Of a DNA stretch of 64,000 nucleotides, positions 26,606 to 37,932 are shown one piece after another. The number at the start of each line of letters is the position of its first letter. Positions within the stretch are counted from its first letter, which is position 1. Position numbers and translations under genes: made by a program. This DNA is from Gordonia zhaorongruii. Lineage in GTDB: Bacteria > Actinomycetota > Actinomycetes > Mycobacteriales > Mycobacteriaceae. A model generated the notes under the pieces. That model had not been told where the DNA came from and ran no database searches. It saw nothing but the letters and a program-made list of their open reading frames with translations. The stretch spans positions 2,574,463 to 2,638,462 of the forward strand of contig NZ_CP041763.1 of the NCBI RefSeq assembly GCF_007559005.1, read 5' to 3'.

Positions 26606-27204
26606 TGCAGCACCTCGACGGCCGACACCTTCAGGACGTCGTCCTCCGGCGTCATCGCCACGCGCATGCGCAGGTGGTTCATACCGCCGTCGTCGGCGGA
26701 TTTCGCCGTCTCGACGCGAACACTCGCCGCAACGAGGAGAAGAGCCGAATCACCGTCACGCCGGGCCACCGCGACACCGTCGACGCTGCCGTCGCCGCGA
26801 GTCCCGGCTTTCGCGACGAACTGCGTGTACGCGTCGGCGGATTGGGCGAACGAGTCGTGGAAGTCCCCGGTCGCGCCCGAGAGTATGCGACGCGCACGAG
26901 TCGGGTCCGTGCTGTCCGCTTCGACGAGCAGACTCACCCTTTCGGTGGCGGCATCGACGTAGTCGGCGTCCGGGTAGCGGGTCGGTGCATCGGCGTACCG
27001 CCACACCGCGAAGCAGGCGACGGTCACCGCCAGTACCGCCGTCACTATGAGGAACGCGAGCATCGCAGTGCCGAGAGCGTCGCGCCCGCCCGTCGCCACC
27101 TCGGCATCGAGGAGTTCGTCACGCGCGTGGCGCACCCGACGGCGGGACGTCCGCAACCGGGAGAGCGTCGTGGCGCGCGATTCGTCGGAGGACACGCCTG
27201 CCAC
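26602..27204 (-). CDS. Mce-associated membrane protein, first of four
   Basis: 200 residues. The cytoplasmic part (RLRTSRRRVRHARDELLDAE) is a short basic helix, then a transmembrane helix at about 45-68 and an outer domain with RILSGATGDFHDSFAQSADAY, resembling the conserved helical start of Mam outer domains. The GTG start at 27204 lies one base after the stop codon of the upstream SDR gene, so the four Mam genes are very probably co-transcribed with the SDR. Confidence 0.74.
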   Translation of the reverse strand: MAGVSSDESRATTLSRLRTSRRRVRHARDELLDAEVATGGRDALGTAMLAFLIVTAVLAVTVACFAVWRYADAPTRYPDADYVDAATERVSLLVEADSTDPTRARRILSGATGDFHDSFAQSADAYTQFVAKAGTRGDGSVDGVAVARRDGDSALLLVAASVRVETAKSADDGGMNHLRMRVAMTPEDDVLKVSAVEVLQ

Positions 27205-27205
27205 A

Positions 27206-28096
27206 CTAACGGCCGGGTGATCCGCCCTGACCGATGCGCTCGCTGTACGCCTTCCGCTCGGACGAGTCCGGGTGCAAGAAGACCGTGTCGACCTTCGTCA
27301 ACCGCGTCAGCGTCCGCTTGAACCCGATGGACAGGCTCGGCACCGCATCCACCCAGCCCATGGACCACGGTGCCGCCGCCCGCACCGTGGGCTCGGCGAT
27401 CGATCGCAGGACGCGGTGCGCCACCACCTCCGGCTCGACGGTCTGAATCATCTTGTTCGGTGTCAGGCCGGTGACCAACCCGGTTCTGGTGAAGGTCGGC
27501 ATCACCGTCGACACGCGCACGCCGGTCCCCGACAGCTCGTGATCGATCGCTTCGGAGAACTCGATGACGCCGGACTTCGCGCCGTTGTAGACCGCGAGCC
27601 CCGGCATCGGCAGGCGACCCGCGATGGATGCGACGTTCACGATCTGCCCGCCGCCGCGGCCCACCATCCGCCGTCCGGCCGCACGACAGCCGAGGATCAC
27701 GCCGACCAGGTCGATGTCGATGGTGCTGCGGATGAGGCTCTCGTCGAAGTCGAGGAACGGACCGACGGGCATGATGCCGGCATTGTTGATCAGCACGTCC
27801 ACGGGACCGAGCCTGCGCTCCACGCTGTCGAAGAACGTCTCGAACGACGCACTGTCGGTCACGTCGAGCTGCAGTCCTTCCACGCCGAGATCTGCTGCCG
27901 CCTTCTCCACCGCGTCGACATCGACGTCACCCAACGCCACGCGGCCGCCCGCGGCGAGCACCTGGCCCGCGATCTCGTACCCGATCCCGCGGGCACCTCC
28001 GGTGATCGCGACGACCTTCCCGTCGAGTGCGGCGCGGATTCGCGACCACTGCTCGTCCGCACGTCCGGCACGGGACAGTCTGGAACTCAATGACAT
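27206..28096 (-). CDS. SDR family oxidoreductase of the CYP136 cluster
   Basis: 296 residues from ATG 28096, with GAGGAGAAG just upstream. Classical SDR: VAITGGARGIGYEIAG (NAD(P) motif, residues about 28-43), NNAGIMPVGPF, a Ser in NVASIAGR and YNGAK (Tyr-x3-Lys). About 45 extra C-terminal residues follow the fold. From memory its arrangement with tetR and a CYP136-type P450 repeats the Rv3057c-Rv3058c-Rv3059 order of M. tuberculosis. Substrate is unknown; a P450 product is plausible. Confidence 0.86.
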   Translation of the reverse strand: MSLSSRLSRAGRADEQWSRIRAALDGKVVAITGGARGIGYEIAGQVLAAGGRVALGDVDVDAVEKAAADLGVEGLQLDVTDSASFETFFDSVERRLGPVDVLINNAGIMPVGPFLDFDESLIRSTIDIDLVGVILGCRAAGRRMVGRGGGQIVNVASIAGRLPMPGLAVYNGAKSGVIEFSEAIDHELSGTGVRVSTVMPTFTRTGLVTGLTPNKMIQTVEPEVVAHRVLRSIAEPTVRAAAPWSMGWVDAVPSLSIGFKRTLTRLTKVDTVFLHPDSSERKAYSERIGQGGSPGR

Positions 28097-28246
28097 GACT
28101 TCTCCTCTAACAGAATCCGGTCGCCCGACACCGGGTCGGGCGGGGCAGCGCGCTGAATCGGACAGCGGGCCGAGCTGGACGGCGCTCGAGCGAGCAGCGA
28201 GCCGAGCCATCGTCGATGACCCGGCCGTAACCCAGCGAGCGGCGCG

Positions 28247-28840
28247 TCAGTGAATCATCGGTGCCAGGTAGGTGGCGGCGATGTGCCGGACGTGATCGGC
28301 CGACCTCTTCTGAGGATCGGTGACCGGCACCTCGAGCAACGAGATCACCAGTCGCACATGCAGTTCCACCGCCTCGAACAGTGCTTCGTCCGGCATGATC
28401 GCGCCTGCATCACGCAGCGTGGAGGCGACCCTGGCCGTCACCATCTCGATGAACAACGTGCTCATGGCGCCCGAGGTGATGTTGCGGATCTCGACGTCCT
28501 CGAAGACGATTCGCCGCATGAGCGGATCCGACGTGACCATCCCGGCGCCCGTCGCGAACGCCTCGACGACCGCATCTGCGGGCCCCAGGCCTCTCACCGC
28601 GCCTTCGAGCCTGGCGAGGCCGCGCTCGAACGTGTCGTTGGCGACCGCCACCAGCAAGTTGTCCTTGCTGGGGAAGCGCCGGTACAGCGTGGATCTGCTG
28701 ACACCCGCGGCCTTGGCCACCTCGTCCATGTTGGCGCGACGCACACCGACCTCGGTGAACTCGTCTGCCGCTGCAGCGAGAATCGCCGCCTCCTGCGCGG
28801 ACGGCGACGCCGTGACCCGCTCTTTCCTGCTCGCCGCCAT
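28247..28840 (-). CDS. TetR-family regulator of the CYP136 cluster
   Basis: 197 residues. HTH domain: EAAILAAAADEFTEVGVRRA and VAKAAGVSRSTLYRRFPSKD near residues 20-65. The ATG at 28840 overlaps the P450 stop codon by one base (TGATG), so it is translated downstream of the P450. A 150-base gap separates it from the SDR gene. It probably autoregulates the operon through the inverted repeat upstream of the P450 (30233-30256). Confidence 0.88.
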   Translation of the reverse strand: MAASRKERVTASPSAQEAAILAAAADEFTEVGVRRANMDEVAKAAGVSRSTLYRRFPSKDNLLVAVANDTFERGLARLEGAVRGLGPADAVVEAFATGAGMVTSDPLMRRIVFEDVEIRNITSGAMSTLFIEMVTARVASTLRDAGAIMPDEALFEAVELHVRLVISLLEVPVTDPQKRSADHVRHIAATYLAPMIH

Positions 28841-30180
28841 CAGATACGACGCATCCTGACCGGCAGCTTGTCCTTCGGAACCGGGAGCGCGCTGTAATCC
28901 ATCGGCATCTCGTAATCGGCAGGCACCGACCACTCGTAGTTGCGCAGGAGGTTGTGCATGATCGTCTTGATCTCCATCTGTCCGAAGTAGAGGCCGATGC
29001 ACTTGTGCACTCCGCCACCGAACGGCATCCACGCCATCCGGTGCGCCTTGTCCTCCGCACGTTCGGGGAGGAATCGCTCGGGGTCGAAGACGTGCGGATG
29101 GGAGTAGATCTCCGGATCACGGTGGTTCGCCATCTGCGGGATCACCACCATCGTGTCCTTGGGGATGAAGTACCCCTGCAACTCGGTGTCCTTGATCGCC
29201 ATCCGGGGCTGCGCCGGAACCGGCGGGCACATGCGCAGCGACTCGCGCATCACCAGGTCGACGACCTCGAAGCGCGCCAGATCGTCGTAGGTGAGTTCCG
29301 GACCGATCTCGAGCGACTGTGCACGCGCCTTGGCCTGCCACTCCGGCGACTTCGCCATTCGGTACACCATCTGCGTCATCGTGATGGTGGTCGTGTCGTG
29401 CGCCGCCATCAGCACGAAGATCATGTGATTGACGACGTCCTCGTCGGTGAACGAGTCCCCGTCGTCGCTCTCCGCATGGCACAGGACCGAGAACAGGTCC
29501 GGCGTCTGCTTCGCACGCTTGGCTGGGATGTGCTCGTAGAAGAAGTCCTCGAGGATCTTGCGCGAGCGGAGCCCCTTCCACCACCGGCCGCCCGGCACCG
29601 GCTTGCGGACGAACGCGACGCCCGCTCGCACCGTCTCGATGAAGGCCTTGTTCAGGCGGTCGGCCTCGTGCTGCGGCAGTTCCAGCCCGAGGAACACCTC
29701 CAGCGCGACGTCGAGGGTGAGCTGCTTGAACTCGCTCAACATCTTGACGTCACCGGTGGGGAACCGCTTCATCGCGTCGATGATCATCGGCTGCATCTCG
29801 CCGAAGTACCCGTGCAGGATCTTCGGCGTGAACGCCTGCTGCAGGATGTGCCGGTGGTGCCGGTGCTCATCGAAGTCGAGAAGCATGATGCCCCTGTTGA
29901 AGAACGGGCCGATGAGATAACTCCAGGCAGGCGCGTTCGCGAATGCGCGGTCCTTGTTCATCAGGATCTCGCCGGCCGCTTCCGGGCCCGCTGCGGTCAC
30001 CATGCGCACACCGAGCGCATTCATCGCGTACGTCTTACCCATGCGCAGGCGCTTCTCGTCTGCGAAAGCGAACGGGTCGCGCCGCATGGCCAGGACCTCG
30101 AGTACACCGTTGCGGTTGGTGACATGAACCGGACGAAGTCCGCTGCCTTGTTCCGGCGTCGCGAGTATCGGAGTCGCCAT
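28840..30180 (-). CDS. Cytochrome P450, CYP136-like
   Basis: 446 residues from ATG 30180, which has an ideal ribosome-binding site (GAGGAGGAAACG). P450 signatures: I-helix VLMAAHDTTTITM, K-helix VMRESLRM (ExxR), PERF and the haem loop PFGGGVHKCIG. Similarity to CYP136 is recalled from sequence features such as GPFFNRGIMLLDFDEH and NHMIFVLMAAHDT. The natural substrate of CYP136 is not established. It heads a run with tetR, SDR and four Mam genes. An in-frame start at 30231 is less likely. Confidence 0.88.
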   Translation of the reverse strand: MATPILATPEQGSGLRPVHVTNRNGVLEVLAMRRDPFAFADEKRLRMGKTYAMNALGVRMVTAAGPEAAGEILMNKDRAFANAPAWSYLIGPFFNRGIMLLDFDEHRHHRHILQQAFTPKILHGYFGEMQPMIIDAMKRFPTGDVKMLSEFKQLTLDVALEVFLGLELPQHEADRLNKAFIETVRAGVAFVRKPVPGGRWWKGLRSRKILEDFFYEHIPAKRAKQTPDLFSVLCHAESDDGDSFTDEDVVNHMIFVLMAAHDTTTITMTQMVYRMAKSPEWQAKARAQSLEIGPELTYDDLARFEVVDLVMRESLRMCPPVPAQPRMAIKDTELQGYFIPKDTMVVIPQMANHRDPEIYSHPHVFDPERFLPERAEDKAHRMAWMPFGGGVHKCIGLYFGQMEIKTIMHNLLRNYEWSVPADYEMPMDYSALPVPKDKLPVRMRRI

Positions 30181-30232
30181 CGTTTCCTCCTCGAGCTGTA
30201 CGGCACCGTCTGTGATGCCGCTCATACTCATT

Positions 30233-30256
30233 GGAACAGAAATCGATGTTTGTTTC
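30233..30256. promoter_or_regulatory. Candidate operator upstream of the CYP136-like gene
   Basis: GGAACAGAAATC and GATGTTTGTTTC form an inverted repeat with 9 of 12 pairs matching, centred on ATCGAT, 53-76 bases upstream of the P450 start in an otherwise GC-rich region. Likely bound by the operon's TetR. Confidence 0.5.
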
Positions 30257-30293
30257 TAGTGCTCCAGCAGATCCGCGTCGCGCCTCGGAGTGG

Positions 30294-31235
30294 TCAACCG
30301 GCCAGGAGTGCATGGCACCGGCGCAGGCGGTCCTCCCACCATTCGACCCGATCGGGCGAGGCCAGCGGCAGATCCGCCGCCGGGCGAATGTCCCGTGGCT
30401 GCACCGACCCGTCGATGATCGAGAAACCGGGTGCGACGTCCCGCGTGAACATCGCACCGGTACCCAGACCGCATGCACGGTGCAGGCCGGGGATCGCGGC
30501 CGCTGCCGCGACGCCGGCCGATATGCCGACCGCGGTGTCGAGGGCGCTGGAGACCACTACCTCCATCGGCAGCTTCGCAGCCAGTTTGAGCACCGAGCGC
30601 ATACCGCCGAGCGGAGCCACCTTGAGGACCGCGATATCGGCCGCCTCGGCCTTCACCACTCGCATGGGGTCACCCGACCGGCGAATCGATTCGTCGGCGG
30701 CGATCGGGACCGAGACCGCGCGCCGCACATGAGCCAGCTCCTCGACGGTTCGGCACGGCTGCTCGACGTATTCGACCTCGCCGATCGCGGCGATGGCCTT
30801 GATCGCCGAATCGACATCCCAGGCACCGTTCGCGTCGACCCGGACATTGGGCACCAGCTCCCGCGCTGCGGCGACACGCTCGACGTCGTCGTCGAGCGTC
30901 TGCCCTTCTTCAGCGACCTTGACCTTCACCGTCGACACATGCGGATACCTGGAGATGATCTCGGCGACCTTGTCTGCCGGGACTGCGGGAACAGTCGCGT
31001 TCACCGGTACCGACTCGCGAATCGGCGCAGGCGCGCCGAGGTACGCGGCTTCGATACCCGCAGCCAGCCAGATTCGCGCCTCCGCGTCCTCGTACTCGGT
31101 GAACGGCGCGAACTCGCCCCAGCCCGCGGGGCCGGAGAAGATCATCGCCTCCCGGGTCGTCACACCCCGGAACCTGGTGCGCATCGGCAGCGAGACCACC
31201 CGCGACGCTTCGACGAGCTCTTCGGCCGTCGGCAT
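30294..31235 (-). CDS. menC: o-Succinylbenzoate synthase MenC
   Basis: 313 residues from ATG 31235, enolase superfamily. Catalytic features: KVKVAEEG (the Lys-x-Lys pair), metal ligands in VDANGAW, VEQPCR and AADESIR, and the second lysine in VLKVAPLGG. It dehydrates SHCHC to o-succinylbenzoate in menaquinone synthesis, the quinone that VKOR and respiration need. The frame is open to an upstream ATG at 31352, adding 39 residues rich in Lys/Gln/Pro; I prefer 31235 because PTAEELVEASRVVSLPMRTR is the normal family start. No other men gene is adjacent. Confidence 0.88.
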   Translation of the reverse strand: MPTAEELVEASRVVSLPMRTRFRGVTTREAMIFSGPAGWGEFAPFTEYEDAEARIWLAAGIEAAYLGAPAPIRESVPVNATVPAVPADKVAEIISRYPHVSTVKVKVAEEGQTLDDDVERVAAARELVPNVRVDANGAWDVDSAIKAIAAIGEVEYVEQPCRTVEELAHVRRAVSVPIAADESIRRSGDPMRVVKAEAADIAVLKVAPLGGMRSVLKLAAKLPMEVVVSSALDTAVGISAGVAAAAAIPGLHRACGLGTGAMFTRDVAPGFSIIDGSVQPRDIRPAADLPLASPDRVEWWEDRLRRCHALLAG

Positions 31236-31485
31236 CGACGGCGGCGGCGCATCCTTCGGCTTGAGCCGGAAGGTCGGGGTCTGCTTCTTCCGATCGTCGG
31301 ATACTCCGAACAGATTCTGCTTGTTCTTACCGGACGGCTGCGAGAAAACCATGGTGCCCAGCGTAGTGGGGGCATGTCGGTCCTCAGGTCATAGTCGTCG
31401 ACGACGGCCCGACCGAAGCGACTCCCCTTCATCGCCTTTGACACAATTACCAATATTCGTTCCAACATTCGCTTACGCTGAATCC

Positions 31486-32400
31486 ATGAGCGTCAACCCC
31501 ACCTTCGACACCGGCGTGCGCGAGGCCGAAGCCGATGTCGTCGACGACGTCGATTCTCTCCAGCTCCGGCTCGGCGCCGACTCCCTGGTCTGGAAGTTCT
31601 ACGGCGACGTCCGCGGGCTCCTCGGCTTCCAGCGCCTCGCCGGCACCGAGAACTGCATCGAGCAACTCGCGCAGGGAGTGGAGGACCACTCGGTGATCTT
31701 CAGCGACTTCCTCGGGCGTGCGCGGCGTACCGGGCCACCGGTCATGCGGACCGTCTACTCCGACGATCCCTACCGATGGGGCCGCACGGTCCGCGACTTC
31801 CATCGCGACATCAAGGGCACGATCAGCGACGGGTCTCGCTATCACGCCTTGAATCCGGACCTGTACTACTGGGCGCACGCCACCTTCGTCGACCAGGTGC
31901 TGACGATGACCGACCTGTTCATCCGGCGCCTCTCGTACGAGGAGAAGGTGCAGATCTTCGACGAGAGCAGGGTCTGGTACGAGCTGTACGGCGTATCAGC
32001 GCGGAGCCAGCCGCAGACCTACGACGAGTTCGTCGAGTACTGGGCGTCCATGCTCGAACGCTTCGTCCCGACGCGGACCATCATGTATGCGACCGGCTAC
32101 CTGCGACAGGGCGTTCCCGGGCCGCGTTGGATGCCCGCACCCCTGTGGCGCATCGCGTCGGCACCGATCAACGCGTTCCTGCGGACCGTCGTCGTCGGCA
32201 CCCTCCCCCAACAGATGCGCGACGTGTGCAACCTCGAGTGGGATCACCGCAGGCAACGCCGCTTCGATCGGTTCGCGGCCGGCATGCGTGCGCTGAATCC
32301 GGTGTTCAACAGGCTCCCGCTCAAGTGGCTCTACGTGCCGTGGGCCTACGAGGGATGGCAGCGCACCGGTGTGGACCCGCGACCGCTGCACAACGGGTGA
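31486..32400 (+). CDS. MpaB-family (DUF2236) oxygenase-like protein
   Basis: 304 residues. The DUF2236/MpaB pattern is clear: LVWKFYGDVRGLLGF at the start, a His-containing ALNPDLYYWAHATFVDQVL (residues about 123-141), YDEFVEYW and a C-terminal RLPLKWLYVPWAYEG. The family includes latex-clearing-protein-like b-type haem oxygenases and MpaB, which cleaves prenyl chains. Here the substrate is unknown. The upstream region contains AT-rich DNA with TTCGTTCCAACATTCG, loosely like the element before the P450 gene. Confidence 0.82.
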   Translation: MSVNPTFDTGVREAEADVVDDVDSLQLRLGADSLVWKFYGDVRGLLGFQRLAGTENCIEQLAQGVEDHSVIFSDFLGRARRTGPPVMRTVYSDDPYRWGRTVRDFHRDIKGTISDGSRYHALNPDLYYWAHATFVDQVLTMTDLFIRRLSYEEKVQIFDESRVWYELYGVSARSQPQTYDEFVEYWASMLERFVPTRTIMYATGYLRQGVPGPRWMPAPLWRIASAPINAFLRTVVVGTLPQQMRDVCNLEWDHRRQRRFDRFAAGMRALNPVFNRLPLKWLYVPWAYEGWQRTGVDPRPLHNG

Positions 32401-32512
32401 GCGGTCACTCGCCCACTCATCAGCTGAGCTGATGATTCCGGTATCCCATGCACCACCATCGGCGGACAATCGGAGGTGCAGCTTCGTCAGCGCACCTTCG
32501 AGAGGAACCGAC

Positions 32513-32917
32513 ATGCCGAACCTCAATCCGTACGTCTCATTCAAAGACACCGCACGCCAGGCGATGGAGTTCTATCAACAGGCACTCGGCGGCGACCTCG
32601 ACATCTCCACGTTCGAAGCGTTCCCCGACATGGTCGATCCGAGCGAGGCCGCCAATGTGATGCACGCACAGCTCACCACCGAGGACGGCCTCGTCCTGAT
32701 GGCCTCCGACACCCCCAGCACCATGGGGTACCAGCCGCCGCAGGGGATCTCGGTATCGCTGAGCGGCCCCGACGTCGACAAGCTGCGCACGTGGTGGGAC
32801 AAGCTGAGCGAGGGCGGCGAACCCACGATGCCGTTCGCGGAGGCGCCGTGGGGCGGCTACTTCGGGATGTTCACCGACAGATTCGGCATCGCCTGGATGG
32901 TGGCCAGCTCCGAGTAG
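32513..32917 (+). CDS. VOC family (PhnB/glyoxalase-like) protein
   Basis: 134 residues with the PhnB-type vicinal oxygen chelate fold: NPYVSFKDTARQAMEFYQQAL near the N-terminus, a middle His in ANVMHAQLTT, and the C-terminal WGGYFGMFTDRFGIAWMV. Such proteins bind a metal and act on small molecules or give resistance, but no activity can be assigned from sequence. GAGAGGAACC precedes the ATG. Apparently monocistronic. Confidence 0.85.
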   Translation: MPNLNPYVSFKDTARQAMEFYQQALGGDLDISTFEAFPDMVDPSEAANVMHAQLTTEDGLVLMASDTPSTMGYQPPQGISVSLSGPDVDKLRTWWDKLSEGGEPTMPFAEAPWGGYFGMFTDRFGIAWMVASSE

Positions 32918-32956
32918 CCGCTTCCATCCGCCGATACTGCTGGTATCTGCGAACGC

Positions 32957-33412
32957 TCAGCCTGCGACGCGCAGGGCGAAGGTGCGCGCCAGCGCCAGGT
33001 CGGCCTGCGTCGGGTGCCCACGATTCACACCGCCGACCAGGCCGAGCGGACCCATCGTGTCCAGACCCCGGCAGTGGAAGGTGTCGGCCACCTCGAAGCC
33101 CTTCTCGGCGAGCAGGTCCGACATCGACCTCGTGTAGCGGCGCAGCGGCGTCTCGGGAAGTCCGCTCGTCGCAACGACGAAAGCCCGCCCGCGCGGGCGG
33201 TCGGCCAGCGCCTTGATTCGATCAGTGACCTCCGACGCGAAAGACATCCAGTAGATGCCCGAGCCCCAGCCCACCAACTCGGCGGCGTCGATCTCCGCAT
33301 CGGTCACCTCGTCCGGGCTCACCACCCGCGCGTCGATGGCCTTCGCCATCTCATCGGCGACTGCCCGGGTGCTGCCGTTCGATTTCGATGTGCAGACGAT
33401 CAGTGCGGTCAT
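32957..33412 (-). CDS. Flavodoxin domain protein
   Basis: 151 residues. The N-terminal FMN phosphate loop is LIVCTSKSNGSTRAVADEMAK (residues about 4-24). WGSGIYWMSFASE (around residue 49) and ATSGLPETPLRRYT supply the isoalloxazine-binding loops. Likely a small electron carrier or quinone-related flavoprotein; the partner is unknown. Convergent with the VOC gene and 42 bases downstream of the hydrolase gene. Confidence 0.85.
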   Translation of the reverse strand: MTALIVCTSKSNGSTRAVADEMAKAIDARVVSPDEVTDAEIDAAELVGWGSGIYWMSFASEVTDRIKALADRPRGRAFVVATSGLPETPLRRYTRSMSDLLAEKGFEVADTFHCRGLDTMGPLGLVGGVNRGHPTQADLALARTFALRVAG

Positions 33413-33453
33413 GACCTGATCGTGTCATGCAGCTCTGCTGGGCGCCAGAGCCG

Positions 33454-34206
33454 TCAGGCCAGGTGCCCGGTGACCGCGTCCGCGAACTCCGCACCGCGAT
33501 CACGGTGCACACTGTGTCCTGCGTCGATGGTCAGGAAATCGCCCGCAGGCAGGGCGAACGCAAGGTCGCGGAGGTGCTGCGGCGCCAGGAAGCTCTGACG
33601 TCCACCCGAGATGACCAGCGCCGGCGCAGTCACCCGGTGCAGCTGACACCACCACTCGGAGTCGACGACGGTGAACTCCGAGAGGACCGGATCACCGAGC
33701 TCGCCGTCGAACCGCAGAAACGGAAACGGATTCGCGATGAGCGCCCGAATCCCGCGAATGCGCTCTCCCAGCGTTGCGGACGGGGTGATCTGCTCGGCGA
33801 CGTCGTCGTCGTTGCGCGGCATCGGCGGCACCTCCTCGAGCACCATCCGACGAACCCGGTCCGGCTGCGCCATCGCGTACCGCAGTGCCGTGTGCGCCCC
33901 GAGTGAGTGCCCGACCAGGTCGACGCGGTCGCACCCCAGGTCGGCGACCACGGCTGCCAGATCGTCCCGAAAATCCGTGAGCCGATACGAGTCCGCGCGC
34001 CCCGTCCGGCCGTGCCCGCGCAGGTCGAAGCTGACCACGGTCCGTCCACGTACCCGGAGCTCGCGGGCCACGTGCCGCCACGTGGTGCGGTCACCGCCCA
34101 TCCCGTGCACCAGAACGACCGGCGTCGTCGCTGCGTCGACCGGACCCGACACCATCAGCGAGAGCGGCAGGCCACCTCGGAGCACTGTTCGATGATCGGC
34201 GGACAT
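33454..34206 (-). CDS. Alpha/beta hydrolase
   Basis: 250 residues. Alpha/beta-hydrolase motifs: VVLVHGMGGDRTTW (oxyanion region), the nucleophile elbow VGHSLGAH with Ser near residue 98, an acid in APALVISGGRQS, and a late catalytic His in DAGHSVHRD. Substrate unknown. The ATG at 34206 is the first one matching the family; the frame is open further upstream into the terminator region after tuf. May be co-transcribed with the flavodoxin gene. Confidence 0.85.
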   Translation of the reverse strand: MSADHRTVLRGGLPLSLMVSGPVDAATTPVVLVHGMGGDRTTWRHVARELRVRGRTVVSFDLRGHGRTGRADSYRLTDFRDDLAAVVADLGCDRVDLVGHSLGAHTALRYAMAQPDRVRRMVLEEVPPMPRNDDDVAEQITPSATLGERIRGIRALIANPFPFLRFDGELGDPVLSEFTVVDSEWWCQLHRVTAPALVISGGRQSFLAPQHLRDLAFALPAGDFLTIDAGHSVHRDRGAEFADAVTGHLA

Positions 34207-34271
34207 CGGTCCAGGATAGGTCCCCACGGGAAACCGGTTCTCGCACACCCTCCCCCGACCCGGAGAACGCG

Positions 34272-34308
34272 AGAGCGCCCGCCCCGATTACTCGGGAGCG
34301 GGCGCTCT
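34272..34308. terminator. Terminator hairpin downstream of tuf
   Basis: Perfect 11-base arms AGAGCGCCCGC (34272-34282) and GCGGGCGCTCT (34298-34308) with a 15-base loop, just after tuf and before the hydrolase gene's 5' end on the same strand. It probably ends the str operon. Confidence 0.85.
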
Positions 34309-34348
34309 GCATGACCTCAGTCGGTCAAGAACTCAACTGATCAGCAGA

Positions 34349-35539
34349 TCACTTGACGATCTTGGTGACGCGGCCGGCACCGACGGTGCGGCCACCCTCG
34401 CGGATAGCGAAGCGCAGGCCCTCGTCCATGGCGACCGGCTGGATGAGCTTGACGCTCATCTCGGTGTTGTCGCCCGGCATGACCATCTCGGTGCCCTCGG
34501 GGAGGGTCACGACGCCGGTCACGTCCGTGGTGCGGAAGTAGAACTGCGGACGGTAGTTGTTGAAGAACGGGGTGTGACGACCGCCCTCGTCCTTCGCCAG
34601 GATGTATGCCTGACCCTCGAACTCCGTGTGCGGAGTCGTGGTGCCCGGCTTCACGATGACCTGGCCACGCTCCACGTCCTCACGCTTGAGGCCGCGCAGC
34701 AGCAGACCGGCGTTGTCGCCGGCCTGAGCCGAGTCGAGGAGCTTGTGGAACATCTCGATACCGGTGACGGTGGTCTTGGTGCTCTTCTCGCGGATGCCGA
34801 CGATCTCGACATCAGCGTTCACGTTGACCTCACCGCGCTCGACACGGCCGGTGACGACGGTGCCACGACCGGTGATCGTGAAGACGTCCTCGACGGGCAT
34901 GAGGAACGGCTTCTCGGTCTCACGGACCGGGTCCGGGATCGACTCGTCGACAGCAGCCATCAGGTCCTGAACCGACTTGACCCACTTCTCGTCGCCCTCG
35001 AGCGCCTTGAGTGCGGAGATCGGGATGACCGGTGCGTCCTCGTCGAAGTCCTGGCCGCCCAGCAGCTCGCGGACCTCCATCTCGACGAGCTCCATGATCT
35101 CGTCGTCGTCGACCATGTCGGCCTTGTTGAGTGCGACGAGGATGTAAGGAACGCCGACCTGGCGGGCCAGGAGGACGTGCTCGCGGGTCTGCGGCATCGG
35201 GCCGTCAGTGGCGGCCACGACCAGGATCGCACCGTCCATCTGGGCAGCACCGGTGATCATGTTCTTGATGTAGTCAGCGTGACCCGGAGCGTCGACGTGA
35301 GCGTAGTGACGCTTCTCCGTCTGGTACTCGACGTGGGAGATGTTGATCGTGATACCACGAGCCTTCTCCTCAGGCGCCTTGTCGATCTGATCGAAAGCGA
35401 AGCTCTCGTTCAGTTCCGGGTACTGGTCCGCCAGCACCTTCGTGATGGCCGCCGTCGTGGTGGTCTTGCCGTGGTCGACGTGACCGATGGTGCCGATGTT
35501 CAGGTGCGGCTTGGTCCGCTCGAACTTCGCCTTCGCCAC
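34349..35539 (-). CDS. tuf: Elongation factor Tu
   Basis: 396 residues, exactly the usual length. It delivers aminoacyl-tRNA to the ribosome. The GTP-binding motifs are GHVDHGKT (G1), DAPGHADY (G3) and NKADM (G4), and the start is GTG 35539 giving [12 protein letters not shown] with GGAGG upstream. A frame extension upstream is spurious. It follows fusA by 168 bases, longer than the rest of the operon, so it may have its own promoter in addition to read-through. Confidence 0.98.
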   Translation of the reverse strand: MAKAKFERTKPHLNIGTIGHVDHGKTTTTAAITKVLADQYPELNESFAFDQIDKAPEEKARGITINISHVEYQTEKRHYAHVDAPGHADYIKNMITGAAQMDGAILVVAATDGPMPQTREHVLLARQVGVPYILVALNKADMVDDDEIMELVEMEVRELLGGQDFDEDAPVIPISALKALEGDEKWVKSVQDLMAAVDESIPDPVRETEKPFLMPVEDVFTITGRGTVVTGRVERGEVNVNADVEIVGIREKSTKTTVTGIEMFHKLLDSAQAGDNAGLLLRGLKREDVERGQVIVKPGTTTPHTEFEGQAYILAKDEGGRHTPFFNNYRPQFYFRTTDVTGVVTLPEGTEMVMPGDNTEMSVKLIQPVAMDEGLRFAIREGGRTVGAGRVTKIVK

Positions 35540-35707
35540 TTGATGTCCTCCTGGACTGTCAGTGCTGCCGAGTGGTTCCCGGCAGTCGGTATGGGTCCTC
35601 GTATTCACGAGGAGGCTTTCAATGGTCCCCGGCCGGCCGCGGAAGCCGCCGACCGGGGTATTCGTTTGTGCGCCGGAGCGCGGTTCGCCAATACGGCGGA
35701 CGAGGAG

Positions 35708-37816
<2,109 letters not shown>

Positions 37817-37893
37817 TTATTCGCCTCGCATTTTCGCTAGAGGTGGGAATGGAGTTCTGTCGACGACCGTCCGCCCGAGGGCAAATGGCCGAT

Positions 37894-37924
37894 GGACGCG
37901 AGCCGGGTGTCCCGGCCCGCGTCC
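37894..37924. terminator. Hairpin between rpsG and fusA
   Basis: Arms GGACGCGAGCCGGG (37894-37907) and CCCGGCCCGCGTCC (37911-37924) pair with one mismatch and a 3-base loop. It lies inside the str operon, so it may act as a partial terminator or an mRNA processing/stability element. Confidence 0.6.
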
Positions 37925-37932
37925 GGCGGTTG

